A stretch of 24,301 bases of DNA from a virus: positions 1 to 24,301 of the IMG/VR virus record IMGVR_UViG_3300020467_000049; one strand, written 5' to 3'. Each line of letters begins with the position of its first letter. Position 1 is the stretch's first letter. Below, one piece after another: positions 8,305 to 16,264 of this stretch. The position numbers and the translations under genes were made by a program. Under the pieces are notes generated by a model that was given only the letters and a program-made list of their open reading frames with translations, was not told the DNA's origin and searched no databases.

Positions 8305-11078
8305 TAGCCTTTGACCAATAATTCTGTAGAAGATAAAGCTGTACCTGCAAATACACTAGTAGTAGCTTGAGAATCTGTAAGCTCACCTTCAGTTGTAATG
8401 TAGTATCTATTACCTGCTGTAAATGCATTTCCATATTGCGATTTAGCACTTGTATTAATACTTCCTTTAATATCTACTTTATTACCAGATGAGATGCCTA
8501 TAAATGTACTGTTTAAATTTTGTAGATTTGATCCCTCACCTTTATATACATAAGTATGTACTCTATCATTAGCACTATTGTTATCCATTGAGTCTAATCT
8601 AGCCACAATAACTGTTCGTTCAATTGTGGGTATATATGCACAAGATAGTGATGCTATTTGCCAATTGTAAGCACCATAAGCATGTGACGAATCAGCAAAA
8701 GGTATTGCATACTTATTCGGTTCAATAGTAATAGATCCTGTAGTAGTCATTGTAAAAGGCAAGATATAAGTTGAACCTGCTTGTCCATATATAAATAAAC
8801 CTTTATCAAAAGATTCATCCCACACCATTTGCATTTTATAAGGATCAACACTACCTGAATATATAGTTCCTGATGAACCTACTGATTCATCATTCCATCC
8901 TAGACCTTGCATTTGTCCTGTTGAGTAGTTAAAGTAGTTACTATCTGCTTGATCTCTGTAGCCCAAAATGACTATATTTTTAGAGGGAACATGCATACAT
9001 CTAGTATCTCTCATATCAGGTGTATCCCAATTTATTCTACCATTTTGGTGTTCATTTTTTAATCTTACGCCATTCTTAGATTGTGCATTATTGCCATAGC
9101 TATAGCTTCTACCTATTCTTAATTTAGCCATTCTGTCATTTGCACCTGCATACTCAACCCAACTAAAAAGTATAGTATCTTCTGTTTTATTATAACAAAC
9201 ACTTTGATATTCACTATTAGTTTTATCATCTACTTGATATGCTAAACCAAAATTATTGTATAACCAAGCTGTGTTTCCACCATCAAGAGTTGAAGGATCT
9301 ATTGTTCCTTGTTGTACTTGAAGTGTACCATTAGCAGATTTATAAAAATAACCTACTTTTGAATTTGTTGAATCATAGTAAGCACAACCCAAATTAGAAA
9401 TGTCTTCAGATACAACAATCACATTACCTGTCCAAGTTGTACTTGTTCCACTTATTGTACCTATTATTGCCATCAAATAGCCATTCGTTGCATGACTATA
9501 AAAAATAACAATCTTACCATTGCCACTATCGTAGATCATATCTAAAAATCGTGTTGTTGAAGTAGGAGTTTGACCTGAATGAATATCAACTGTATTGCCA
9601 TATGTAACACCTGTGTCAGTAACTGTACCAACTCTACATTTTATTTTATTATCATTTGCATTATACCAAGCTACTAAAATTTTATTTGAACCTACCCAAC
9701 AAACTTTTGGTGGAAAAGACGGGCCTGCATCACCCTGAAAAACAAGAGATTCATGTAATATTTTTTGTTCGCCCATAGAATAAACTATACTTCTTCCTTT
9801 ATTAGGGGTAGTATTATCAGCGTAACTAAAAACTACTCTGTCTGTTGTAGGTTCATAGCATACATTTTGATATGCTGCAACGCTTGCAAATGTATCTACA
9901 CTTGATCCTGAACCACCATTTATATAAGTTACTAAACCTGTCTGATTCATATTAGCTACATCTGGTGCTAAAATAGACATTTGAGTTCTCAGTCCATTGT
10001 TATTACTACTATTAGAATGGCAAACCATAAAAATATTTGTAGAAGTATTTAAAGCTATATAGTTGTAACTACCACCAAAACTTCTAAATATATACCTTCT
10101 AATAACATTACTTGTAGTTACTGAAAAAACAGGTGTACCATTTGCATCTAAATGACAAACTGTAGCATATCCATAGTTATTAGCACTTTGAGTGTACGTA
10201 ATAAGGCAACAATTAGTAGATGGATCAAACATAATATCAGCATTCTGTATACCTGCATTGTGAAACTCTACAGTATTTCCCACTGCTGAAACTGTATCAG
10301 GGCTACCTACACTTATTTGAAATGCTTGTACTTTCCCATGCCCACTATCCCCTTGATCAGAATACACAGCAACAACCATATTTCTATTAGAGTCAAATGT
10401 TCCTCTTAGATCATTGTGTCCATTTGAACCATCCCACGCAAGAGAAGTACCTATACTTACACTATTATCACTAGGATCAACAGTTGCAGGTACTGCTCTA
10501 GTTGTACTACTCTGTCTATATAAAACTACAAATTTATTTATATTAGGACAAAATGTAATATCTGTATTAAATGATGTAACAAAAGTTACTTGTAACGCTG
10601 TACCAAAAGTAACACTTTTATTTGTATAATTAATCTCACCTACTCTTAAATAAAGATGTTGAGTAGCACTAGCATCTGTGTAACCAAAAAGCACTCTGTC
10701 TGAATTACTATCGTAATCTATACCATAATATCCTGTTGAAATACCTTGATATAAAATAGCTTCAGCACCAAATGAAATAGTATTATTGTCTGTATTAATA
10801 CTTCCAACAATAACTTTAGCATAATAATTAGAACTACTTTCATTATCTCTATAGACAATAACAACATGCCCATTTGCAACACAACATTGAATATTTTGAG
10901 TAGGGTCTACTTGAGTGCTATTAAATTCTGCTGCTGTACCACCTTCATCAGCAATAGTATTTTTAACTTGTACTAATTGCCCATCTCTAGTTAACATAAC
11001 ACCTTTACCATCAGGCAATGTACCTGAAACAGTTGCTGTATGTTTTCCTACTTCTTCTGTTTTACCTATAACTCTCAT
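8304..11078 (-). CDS. Adhesin / receptor-binding protein with 14 propeller-like repeats (924 aa)
   Basis: This is the largest of three paralogs sharing an MRVIG start, an N-terminal cap (1-60) and a C-terminal module ending AGTALSSTELLVKG. Between them lie 14 repeats of a pattern like hydrophobic-x-YDxxxxKVVxxY followed by a VGxI...NTISFG strand. Their tyrosine-end positions are near 76, 132, 187, 239, 295, 353, 419, 471, 527, 579, 640, 707, 764 and 826, a spacing of 52-67 residues. Repeats of this type form beta-propeller blades, so two seven-bladed propellers in tandem are likely. The product is probably a surface-exposed virion adhesin that touches the host. It starts 3 nt after the previous gene, with AAAAGGA just upstream. 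The paralogy and repeat count are seen directly; the fold and role are inferred. Confidence 0.7.
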   Translation of the reverse strand: MRVIGKTEEVGKHTATVSGTLPDGKGVMLTRDGQLVQVKNTIADEGGTAAEFNSTQVDPTQNIQCCVANGHVVIVYRDNESSSNYYAKVIVGSINTDNNTISFGAEAILYQGISTGYYGIDYDSNSDRVLFGYTDASATQHLYLRVGEINYTNKSVTFGTALQVTFVTSFNTDITFCPNINKFVVLYRQSSTTRAVPATVDPSDNSVSIGTSLAWDGSNGHNDLRGTFDSNRNMVVAVYSDQGDSGHGKVQAFQISVGSPDTVSAVGNTVEFHNAGIQNADIMFDPSTNCCLITYTQSANNYGYATVCHLDANGTPVFSVTTSNVIRRYIFRSFGGSYNYIALNTSTNIFMVCHSNSSNNNGLRTQMSILAPDVANMNQTGLVTYINGGSGSSVDTFASVAAYQNVCYEPTTDRVVFSYADNTTPNKGRSIVYSMGEQKILHESLVFQGDAGPSFPPKVCWVGSNKILVAWYNANDNKIKCRVGTVTDTGVTYGNTVDIHSGQTPTSTTRFLDMIYDSGNGKIVIFYSHATNGYLMAIIGTISGTSTTWTGNVIVVSEDISNLGCAYYDSTNSKVGYFYKSANGTLQVQQGTIDPSTLDGGNTAWLYNNFGLAYQVDDKTNSEYQSVCYNKTEDTILFSWVEYAGANDRMAKLRIGRSYSYGNNAQSKNGVRLKNEHQNGRINWDTPDMRDTRCMHVPSKNIVILGYRDQADSNYFNYSTGQMQGLGWNDESVGSSGTIYSGSVDPYKMQMVWDESFDKGLFIYGQAGSTYILPFTMTTTGSITIEPNKYAIPFADSSHAYGAYNWQIASLSCAYIPTIERTVIVARLDSMDNNSANDRVHTYVYKGEGSNLQNLNSTFIGISSGNKVDIKGSINTSAKSQYGNAFTAGNRYYITTEGELTDSQATTSVFAGTALSSTELLVKG
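8589..10895 (-). repeat. 14 propeller-type repeats in the 924-residue adhesin
   Basis: Residues 62-830 hold 14 copies of a roughly 55-residue unit. Clear examples of the core are IDYDSNSDRVLFGY (120), MIYDSGNGKIVIFY (514) and CYEPTTDRVVFSY (407). The strand following each core often ends in a form such as NTISFG or VTYGNTV. Confidence 0.75.
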
Positions 11079-11081
11079 TGA

Positions 11082-12692
11082 TTATCCTTTTACTAGTAAT
11101 GATGTTGCAGATAAGGCTGTACCTGCTATAACACTAGGATCAGCGACAGTTGTACTTAGTGTTCCATTATTTTGTATATAGTGTTCTTTACCTGTTGTAA
11201 GTCCTGACAAATTTGTAGCAATCGAACCTTGTGTGCTAACTGTAACATTCTGCCCATTAGATGCAGAGTTCTTAGCAATGCCTAAATAATTACCTGATGT
11301 CAGATTTGTTTGTGTAGAAGCAAAAATGTACGCTTTAACATTAACAGGATGATTAGTTGCATTTTGTTGAAAACTACCACCATATATCATAACTACACAT
11401 TTATTTTCTTCATCATAAGTAAGATCAGGAGTAAGATTGTTTTGATAATTATACACAACTCCTGAATGTGTATTCCCATCATCATCCCATGTCATCTGTA
11501 TAGATTCTTGATCTGATGTAGCATCAAGATTAGTAACAACACCTTCTTTATACATCATTTGATAGTTTAGTCCTCCTCCTGAACCTGATCCACCCCACGG
11601 GTATATCACCACAACTTTTCCTGTAGATTTATCAAAACACGATGCATGAAGAGTTACTAGACTATTTGCCCAATTATTAGTTGCAGTACTACTACTTGAA
11701 TCGATAACTACTGACCCCCATGTATCATCAGAACTAGAAGTTTTTCGTATTACTTCAACAACTGCTCCTCTAGCCGTATTAGCTGATACATAAGTATAAA
11801 CAATGCATTTACGAATAGAGTCATAAACAGCTTGACTATGATTTAGACCTGTAGAACCTGCATTACCATCAAACTCATTACTTTGATGATCAGCCATTGT
11901 TACTTGAGTACCACTCACTTGAAATACTTTACAACGCTTTGAACCTGCACTATATTGGTTATAAAAAACTACAAACCTATTACAATTTGGTTCATATACT
12001 AGTGCAACACCTTCAGTAGGATTACCACCTTGAAAAGTTACAGCAGTACCTGAACCACTAAATGATCCATCTGGATTTATTCCTTTTGCTTGTGCATATC
12101 CATTTCCATTTCCTGTATTTTCATATACAGAAACAATTTGACCTGCATTATTACTTGCTATTTTATACATATGCATAGAGTTGCCATCCATTAATCCAAT
12201 TGCTGTATTAATAAATATATCAGCAGTTGCTTCATTATATTTTATTGCCCTTACATATCCATAATCGTGACTAGAAGTAGATTTTGTCCAACCTAAAATC
12301 CAACACTTAGAGTATGCATCATAAATAAGATTAACTGTATCTTCTCTTACTTGATGATCAGAAAATAAAACATGTTCAGTTCCTTTAGATACCGTTGTAC
12401 CATTTGTAACTGTAATTATACAACCATATAAATAGTTATCAGCTTCTTTTCTATAAACAGCTAAAGATCTTTTATAATGTGGATTATAACAAATTCTACG
12501 TCCATTTGAACCACTGTTGCCATCATTTATTAATTCTACTTGACTGCCATTAGATTGAGATACAGAAGATGTTGCTACACTACTAACTGTTCCATCTGCA
12601 TTTACAATAACAGGAGAACCACTAGTAACAGTACCACTAGCTACTTTTACTGTCTGTCTTGGAATACTTGTATCGTTGCCAATAACTCTCAT
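11082..12692 (-). CDS. Adhesin / receptor-binding paralog with 7 propeller-like repeats (536 aa)
   Basis: This paralog starts MRVIGNDTS and ends VIAGTALSATSLLVKG, nearly the same last 14 residues as the 924-residue protein. The cap region reads GSPVIVNADGTVSSV (25-39). Seven repeat cores are visible, near residues 66-80 (ICYNPHYKRSLAVY), 121-135 (LIYDAYSKCWILGW), 175-190, 230-244 (LVYEPNCNRFVVFY), 287-301 (AVYDSIRKCIVYTY), 349-364 and 423-437 (LTYDEENKCVVMIY). Seven blades match a single closed propeller. It starts after a 3-nt gap behind the 86-residue gene, with AAAGGATG upstream. A host-binding appendage is the likely role, inferred from its place beside the fibre gene and from the fold type. 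Confidence 0.7.
   Translation of the reverse strand: MRVIGNDTSIPRQTVKVASGTVTSGSPVIVNADGTVSSVATSSVSQSNGSQVELINDGNSGSNGRRICYNPHYKRSLAVYRKEADNYLYGCIITVTNGTTVSKGTEHVLFSDHQVREDTVNLIYDAYSKCWILGWTKSTSSHDYGYVRAIKYNEATADIFINTAIGLMDGNSMHMYKIASNNAGQIVSVYENTGNGNGYAQAKGINPDGSFSGSGTAVTFQGGNPTEGVALVYEPNCNRFVVFYNQYSAGSKRCKVFQVSGTQVTMADHQSNEFDGNAGSTGLNHSQAVYDSIRKCIVYTYVSANTARGAVVEVIRKTSSSDDTWGSVVIDSSSSTATNNWANSLVTLHASCFDKSTGKVVVIYPWGGSGSGGGLNYQMMYKEGVVTNLDATSDQESIQMTWDDDGNTHSGVVYNYQNNLTPDLTYDEENKCVVMIYGGSFQQNATNHPVNVKAYIFASTQTNLTSGNYLGIAKNSASNGQNVTVSTQGSIATNLSGLTTGKEHYIQNNGTLSTTVADPSVIAGTALSATSLLVKG
11373..12503 (-). repeat. 7 propeller-type repeats in the second adhesin
   Basis: Residues 64-440 of the 536-residue protein hold seven units of 54-74 residues, each with a YD/YE-x5-hydrophobic-x-Y core. 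Confidence 0.72.
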
Positions 12693-12695
12693 ATA

Positions 12696-12956
12696 CTACT
12701 CATCCTTTTTTGATGGATCTACCCAATTAGGATTATTTGACCATTTAGATCCGTCATAAAGATATTTTTCTCCCACCCAATCGGAAGGAACATCTTCTAC
12801 ATTCTTATAAATATTTGTATTGTCACAATTTAAATCCCAAATTACTAATTCAACAGGATCTCCTATATTAATATTTGTGTGCGTTGCACTAATTAATTTT
12901 GAATCTTCATATGAAAACTTTGATATCTGAGTTGCTCTTTCTACTATTACTTGCAT
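12696..12956 (-). CDS. Small protein between two adhesin paralogs (86 aa)
   Basis: The start is fixed by a TAATG overlap with the stop of the upstream adhesin, with GAGAGGA about 8 nt before it. The first half looks beta-rich (MQVIVERATQISKFSYED). The second half contains DVPSDWVGEKYLYDGSKW followed by NPNWVDP. I have seen similar GxKYLYDGxxWxxNPN endings in small proteins of marine phages, where they lie in fibre regions. There is no known function. Position suggests an adaptor, chaperone or small fibre part serving the adhesins on either side. Confidence 0.55.
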   Translation of the reverse strand: MQVIVERATQISKFSYEDSKLISATHTNINIGDPVELVIWDLNCDNTNIYKNVEDVPSDWVGEKYLYDGSKWSNNPNWVDPSKKDE

Positions 12957-14566
12957 TAATCTATCCTCTCTTCATTACTTGTAATTAACAATTCTGTTGT
13001 TGATATTGCTATACCTGCTTCTATAACAGGATTGCCTGAAACTGTGCTTAATGATCCATCTTCTCGTACATAATAAAACTTTCCGGGTGTAAGACTTTGC
13101 CCATCTATTATTGAGTTAGCAACTTTAACAGTTACTGTTTGCCCATTTGTGTATCCACCATCAGCAAATCCTATACAACCTTTAATGGTTGCATTGTTTG
13201 TTTGTGCAAATTTAGGTTTTATAGTGTAAGCTTTCAAGTATGATGACGTTGTATCTGCGTTTACTAAAACACTTAATTTTGCATTTGGATCATAAACCAT
13301 TGTAAAATTTTGTGCTTGATTTCCTGAAAAAACTGAAAGATCATGTCTATTTGCATATTCTGATTGATTGCCACCATATGCTATATATTCTCTTGTGCTT
13401 ATAATCATCTTTGTTTTACCACCATCAGATGTATCACAGTATATTATAATATTTGTATTAGATTCTTCGTCATATACAATGTTAGGAAATGTACTTGTAT
13501 ATATATTATACAATATGTTTTGAGTTCCAATTTGGCTAAAATAATTACCATTAAGACCATTATTGGGTACTGTCGATGCAGGTGGGGTAAACTCATACAC
13601 TTTTAAACCACCATTACCAGAATGTATGCCAGAACTAGCAGCAACTACAATAATTCTATTTCTTGATGGAGAGTACGACATACCATGCCACTCTGTACCT
13701 TGAGATTCAAAGACACGAGCAGTACCTATTGTAAATGAAGGTGATGATCCATTCCAAGTTGTTGAACATGCTAGGAGTGTTCCATCTTGTCCATTATCAT
13801 CATCATTATATACAAATACGATCATAGGATGGCTGTTTGGAGTATTAGCAGCATATACAGATGCAGGATTTCTAGCTTCTGCACCATTTCCACCTTGATG
13901 TGAATATGGAACTTCGGTCACTCCTGAAGTTACAAACGCACTTCCATTCCATCTCCATGCTTTTATTCTACTATTTGCATTACCACCATCATAAAACATA
14001 AGTAGACCAACACCTGTAGATTGGTCTATAGATGATGTTATATGATCTGGAGAATTGCCTTCTATCATATAAGGAGTACTAAAATTTGAACATGTAGCAT
14101 TTGTACCTGAACCACCTAATGTACCTTTAGCAATTTTTGTAGTACTACTTTCTCTCCACAGAATCTCAACATGGTCATGTATTTCATTATACATACAATG
14201 TATTTTAGTTTTACTATAAGCACTACTAGAAAAAAGAGTATGGTTAGAACCCCATGTTATTGTATTATTAGAAGGATCAACTGTACCAACTTTTACTGTT
14301 CCTTGATTATTTGTACTACTATCAGCAGATGCTACAACAATTTGATTTGTATCAGGCACAAAACAAATTGATTTGATATCCCCTGAAGGAGTACTAGTAC
14401 CAAATGGATTAGTGTTACTACCCACCACTTGTGTAGGATTAATTGATCCACTAATAGCACTTACAGTACCATCAGCATTTAGTAAAACAGGCTTGTTATT
14501 TCCTATAGTACCACTAGCTGTTGCTGTAACAGAACCATCTACTGTTTTTGCACCTATAACTCTCAA
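12956..14566 (-). CDS. Adhesin / receptor-binding paralog with 7 propeller-like repeats (536 aa), TTG start
   Basis: The start codon is TTG at 14566, supported by AGGAG six nt upstream and by the resulting N-terminus MRVIG, which matches both paralogs exactly. The cap is KPVLLNADGTVSAI (25-38). Seven repeat cores lie near 65-80, 122-138, 176-192, 234-253, 293-309 (MSYSPSRNRIIVVA), 361-377 (IVYDEESNTNIIIY) and 421-436 (MVYDPNAKLSVLV). The C-terminal module (463-527) aligns with those of the paralogs, but the protein continues for nine residues past LLI to end TSNEERID. It is the first-transcribed member of the trio and follows the 132-residue beta protein. The role in host binding is inferred from fold and context. 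Confidence 0.7.
   Translation of the reverse strand: MRVIGAKTVDGSVTATASGTIGNNKPVLLNADGTVSAISGSINPTQVVGSNTNPFGTSTPSGDIKSICFVPDTNQIVVASADSSTNNQGTVKVGTVDPSNNTITWGSNHTLFSSSAYSKTKIHCMYNEIHDHVEILWRESSTTKIAKGTLGGSGTNATCSNFSTPYMIEGNSPDHITSSIDQSTGVGLLMFYDGGNANSRIKAWRWNGSAFVTSGVTEVPYSHQGGNGAEARNPASVYAANTPNSHPMIVFVYNDDDNGQDGTLLACSTTWNGSSPSFTIGTARVFESQGTEWHGMSYSPSRNRIIVVAASSGIHSGNGGLKVYEFTPPASTVPNNGLNGNYFSQIGTQNILYNIYTSTFPNIVYDEESNTNIIIYCDTSDGGKTKMIISTREYIAYGGNQSEYANRHDLSVFSGNQAQNFTMVYDPNAKLSVLVNADTTSSYLKAYTIKPKFAQTNNATIKGCIGFADGGYTNGQTVTVKVANSIIDGQSLTPGKFYYVREDGSLSTVSGNPVIEAGIAISTTELLITSNEERID
13247..14380 (-). repeat. 7 propeller-type repeats in the first adhesin
   Basis: Residues 63-440 hold seven units of 54-68 residues with the same core as in the two paralogs. 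Confidence 0.7.
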
Positions 14567-14577
14567 ATTATTCTCCT
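14564..14577 (-). promoter_or_regulatory. Ribosome site and TTG start of first adhesin
   Basis: AGGAG at 14577-14573 stands six nt before TTG at 14566-14564. No ATG lies in frame nearby, and TTG-initiated translation gives the family N-terminus MRVIG. Confidence 0.8.
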
Positions 14578-14578
14578 A

Positions 14579-14977
14579 TTATGCAATAACTTCGTATGAA
14601 ATATATAAGTCTAAAGTACTTGCTGCACTTGCTTGACCTTCAAATGCATCACCTTCCATTAAATAGATAGGTGTTTCAAGAATTACTAAGGTAGAACCTT
14701 GAGCTACTGATATATTTTTACAGATATAGAAGTTTCCATCTACAGTTATGTTAGATGTAAATTCACTTCCACCTGCTGTTGTATCTCTTTCAGCCTTGTC
14801 TACAAATAAATCTAGTGTTCCTGCATTTGTATTATGTACATTTGCACATGTAATGCTATTAATTTTTACTAATTTTCCACTTGCTACAGTAAAAAATGTT
14901 TGTGCAGATCCTGTCATATTAGACCCTATAGAAGACCCACTTATCGTTGCTACTTGTACTACATTTGGATTAGCCAT
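14579..14977 (-). CDS. Small beta-rich virion protein (132 aa)
   Basis: The product is beta-rich, with few charges and many Thr, Ser, Ala and Gly residues. Strand-like segments include KLVKINSITCANVHNTNAG (35-53), GTLDLFVDK and STLVILETPIYLMEGD (95-110), and the end is TLDLYISYEVIA. Small beta-sandwich proteins with an NVHNT turn and a GD-xxEGQAS loop are common in marine phage fibre or head decoration sets. It follows the 419-residue fibre by 12 nt, has AAAGGAG upstream, and precedes the adhesin trio. A fibre-associated or attachment role is likely but not proven. Confidence 0.55.
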   Translation of the reverse strand: MANPNVVQVATISGSSIGSNMTGSAQTFFTVASGKLVKINSITCANVHNTNAGTLDLFVDKAERDTTAGGSEFTSNITVDGNFYICKNISVAQGSTLVILETPIYLMEGDAFEGQASAASTLDLYISYEVIA

Positions 14978-14989
14978 ATTTTTTCTCCT

Positions 14990-16249
14990 TTAACCAAAAA
15001 CCATAGCCATCGCAATGGCTTTACCTGTTGTGGCAGCATTAGTTGTCATGTATGTTCTAACAGTTTGAACATTTGTCATCTTCATAGTGCCATTATCATT
15101 TATTAATATCCCATCGCCATCTGCTAATGCATCTGTACCTCTAGCTGTATCACCATCAATTAAGTTTAACTCAGTAGTTGTAACAGTTGCACCATCTAAA
15201 ATATTTAGTTCAGTAGCAGTAGAGGACATTACAACATTCTCATTAATTTTAGGACTTGTTAATGTTTTATTAGTAAGTGTATCAGTAGATACAAGAGATA
15301 CTAATGTGCTATTAGCTCCTTTAGGTAATAGCATAGTATTCGTTACAGCTTCACTATGAGGTTGTGATTTTAATATTTGCCCATGACTATTAGCATGACA
15401 ATTTAATTGTATCTGACCCTCTGTGTCACTTCCATTACCTTGAACTTCTAGAATATTTGTTGCAGGTTTAACTTGTAAGTTGCCTGATGCAGTAGTAGAT
15501 ATACCACCAAATACAGGTGCAGTTAATGTTTTGTTAGTAAGTGATTGTGTACCTGCTAATGTTGCTACTGTATTATCTATTGCAACTGTAACTGCTTGCC
15601 CTGTAGCAGATGTATCTATACCTGTACCACCTGTTACTGCTAATGCTTGACTATCTAAATCAATAGCAAATGTTCCTGAATCAGCAGTACCATCTAAGTC
15701 TTGTGCAGTAACTTGTGAATCTACATAAGCTTTTATAGATTGCTGTGATGCAATGCCTGTTGCACTATCAGATGCCATATCATCTTCATCAAGAAAACTT
15801 TTACCATCTAAGATGTTTAATTCAGCTGCAGTTGATGTAACAGCAGTAGAACCAATTTTTAAATCGCCCTCTGCAATAATAACACTACCTGTACCTACAG
15901 GAGTTATAGTTAAATCTGTATTAGTTCCTATAGTTGATATAGTGCTACCATCAATAACTACATTATCAATGTGTAAATCTTTCCACACATTTCCTGTTTT
16001 ACCTAGTCCTACTGATGCTGAACTAGTAGCAAAAAAAGCATTTGCATCTGTACTGTATTGTCCTGCCGGTCCTATAACTGAAACTCTAGCACTATCTGTA
16101 CCATTATGAGAATGCCCTGTTGTAGCATTAAATGCTGCTATAATAGTTGTAAGCTCATCATTAATATGCTCTTCTTTGATAATGCCACCAGATGTAGGCA
16201 ATCCCACCCCATTCTGCGTGACTGTTCTAACCTGATATGTATTTCCCAT
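14990..16249 (-). CDS. Tail fibre protein (419 aa)
   Basis: The N-terminal part has IIAAFNATTGHSHNGTDSA (36-54), a pattern seen at the start of many phage fibres. The body carries fibre-type repeats: STAAELNILDG (139-149) and STATELNILDGATVTTTELNLIDG-type units at 343-366, and SLTNKTLTAP (236) matched by TLTNKTLTSP (324). DLKIGSTAV-like turns and low charge fit a trimeric beta fibre. The gene lies directly after the nozzle, where podoviruses often encode fibres that attach to the tail hub, and AAAGGA precedes the start. The C-terminus (400-419, ending AIAMAMVFG) is short and hydrophobic, unlike a typical host-binding tip, so binding may be left to the propeller adhesins. Confidence 0.8.
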   Translation of the reverse strand: MGNTYQVRTVTQNGVGLPTSGGIIKEEHINDELTTIIAAFNATTGHSHNGTDSARVSVIGPAGQYSTDANAFFATSSASVGLGKTGNVWKDLHIDNVVIDGSTISTIGTNTDLTITPVGTGSVIIAEGDLKIGSTAVTSTAAELNILDGKSFLDEDDMASDSATGIASQQSIKAYVDSQVTAQDLDGTADSGTFAIDLDSQALAVTGGTGIDTSATGQAVTVAIDNTVATLAGTQSLTNKTLTAPVFGGISTTASGNLQVKPATNILEVQGNGSDTEGQIQLNCHANSHGQILKSQPHSEAVTNTMLLPKGANSTLVSLVSTDTLTNKTLTSPKINENVVMSSTATELNILDGATVTTTELNLIDGDTARGTDALADGDGILINDNGTMKMTNVQTVRTYMTTNAATTGKAIAMAMVFG

Positions 16250-16264
16250 TATCTATGTTCCTTT

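Noticed and set aside
8216-8449. 77-residue minus-strand frame across the adhesin end and the next gene
   Set aside because: It overlaps two solid genes in another frame, and its low-complexity leucine/glutamine content is what an out-of-frame reading would give.
8304-14566. Diversity-generating retroelement acting on the adhesins
   Set aside because: No reverse transcriptase or template repeat is visible in the window, and differences among the paralogs are spread throughout rather than limited to adenine-derived sites.
13364-16109. Several plus-strand frames opposite the fibre and adhesin genes
   Set aside because: The AT-rich, Thr/Ser-rich minus-strand genes leave long antisense frames free of stops. 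None has a start signal or recognisable protein pattern.
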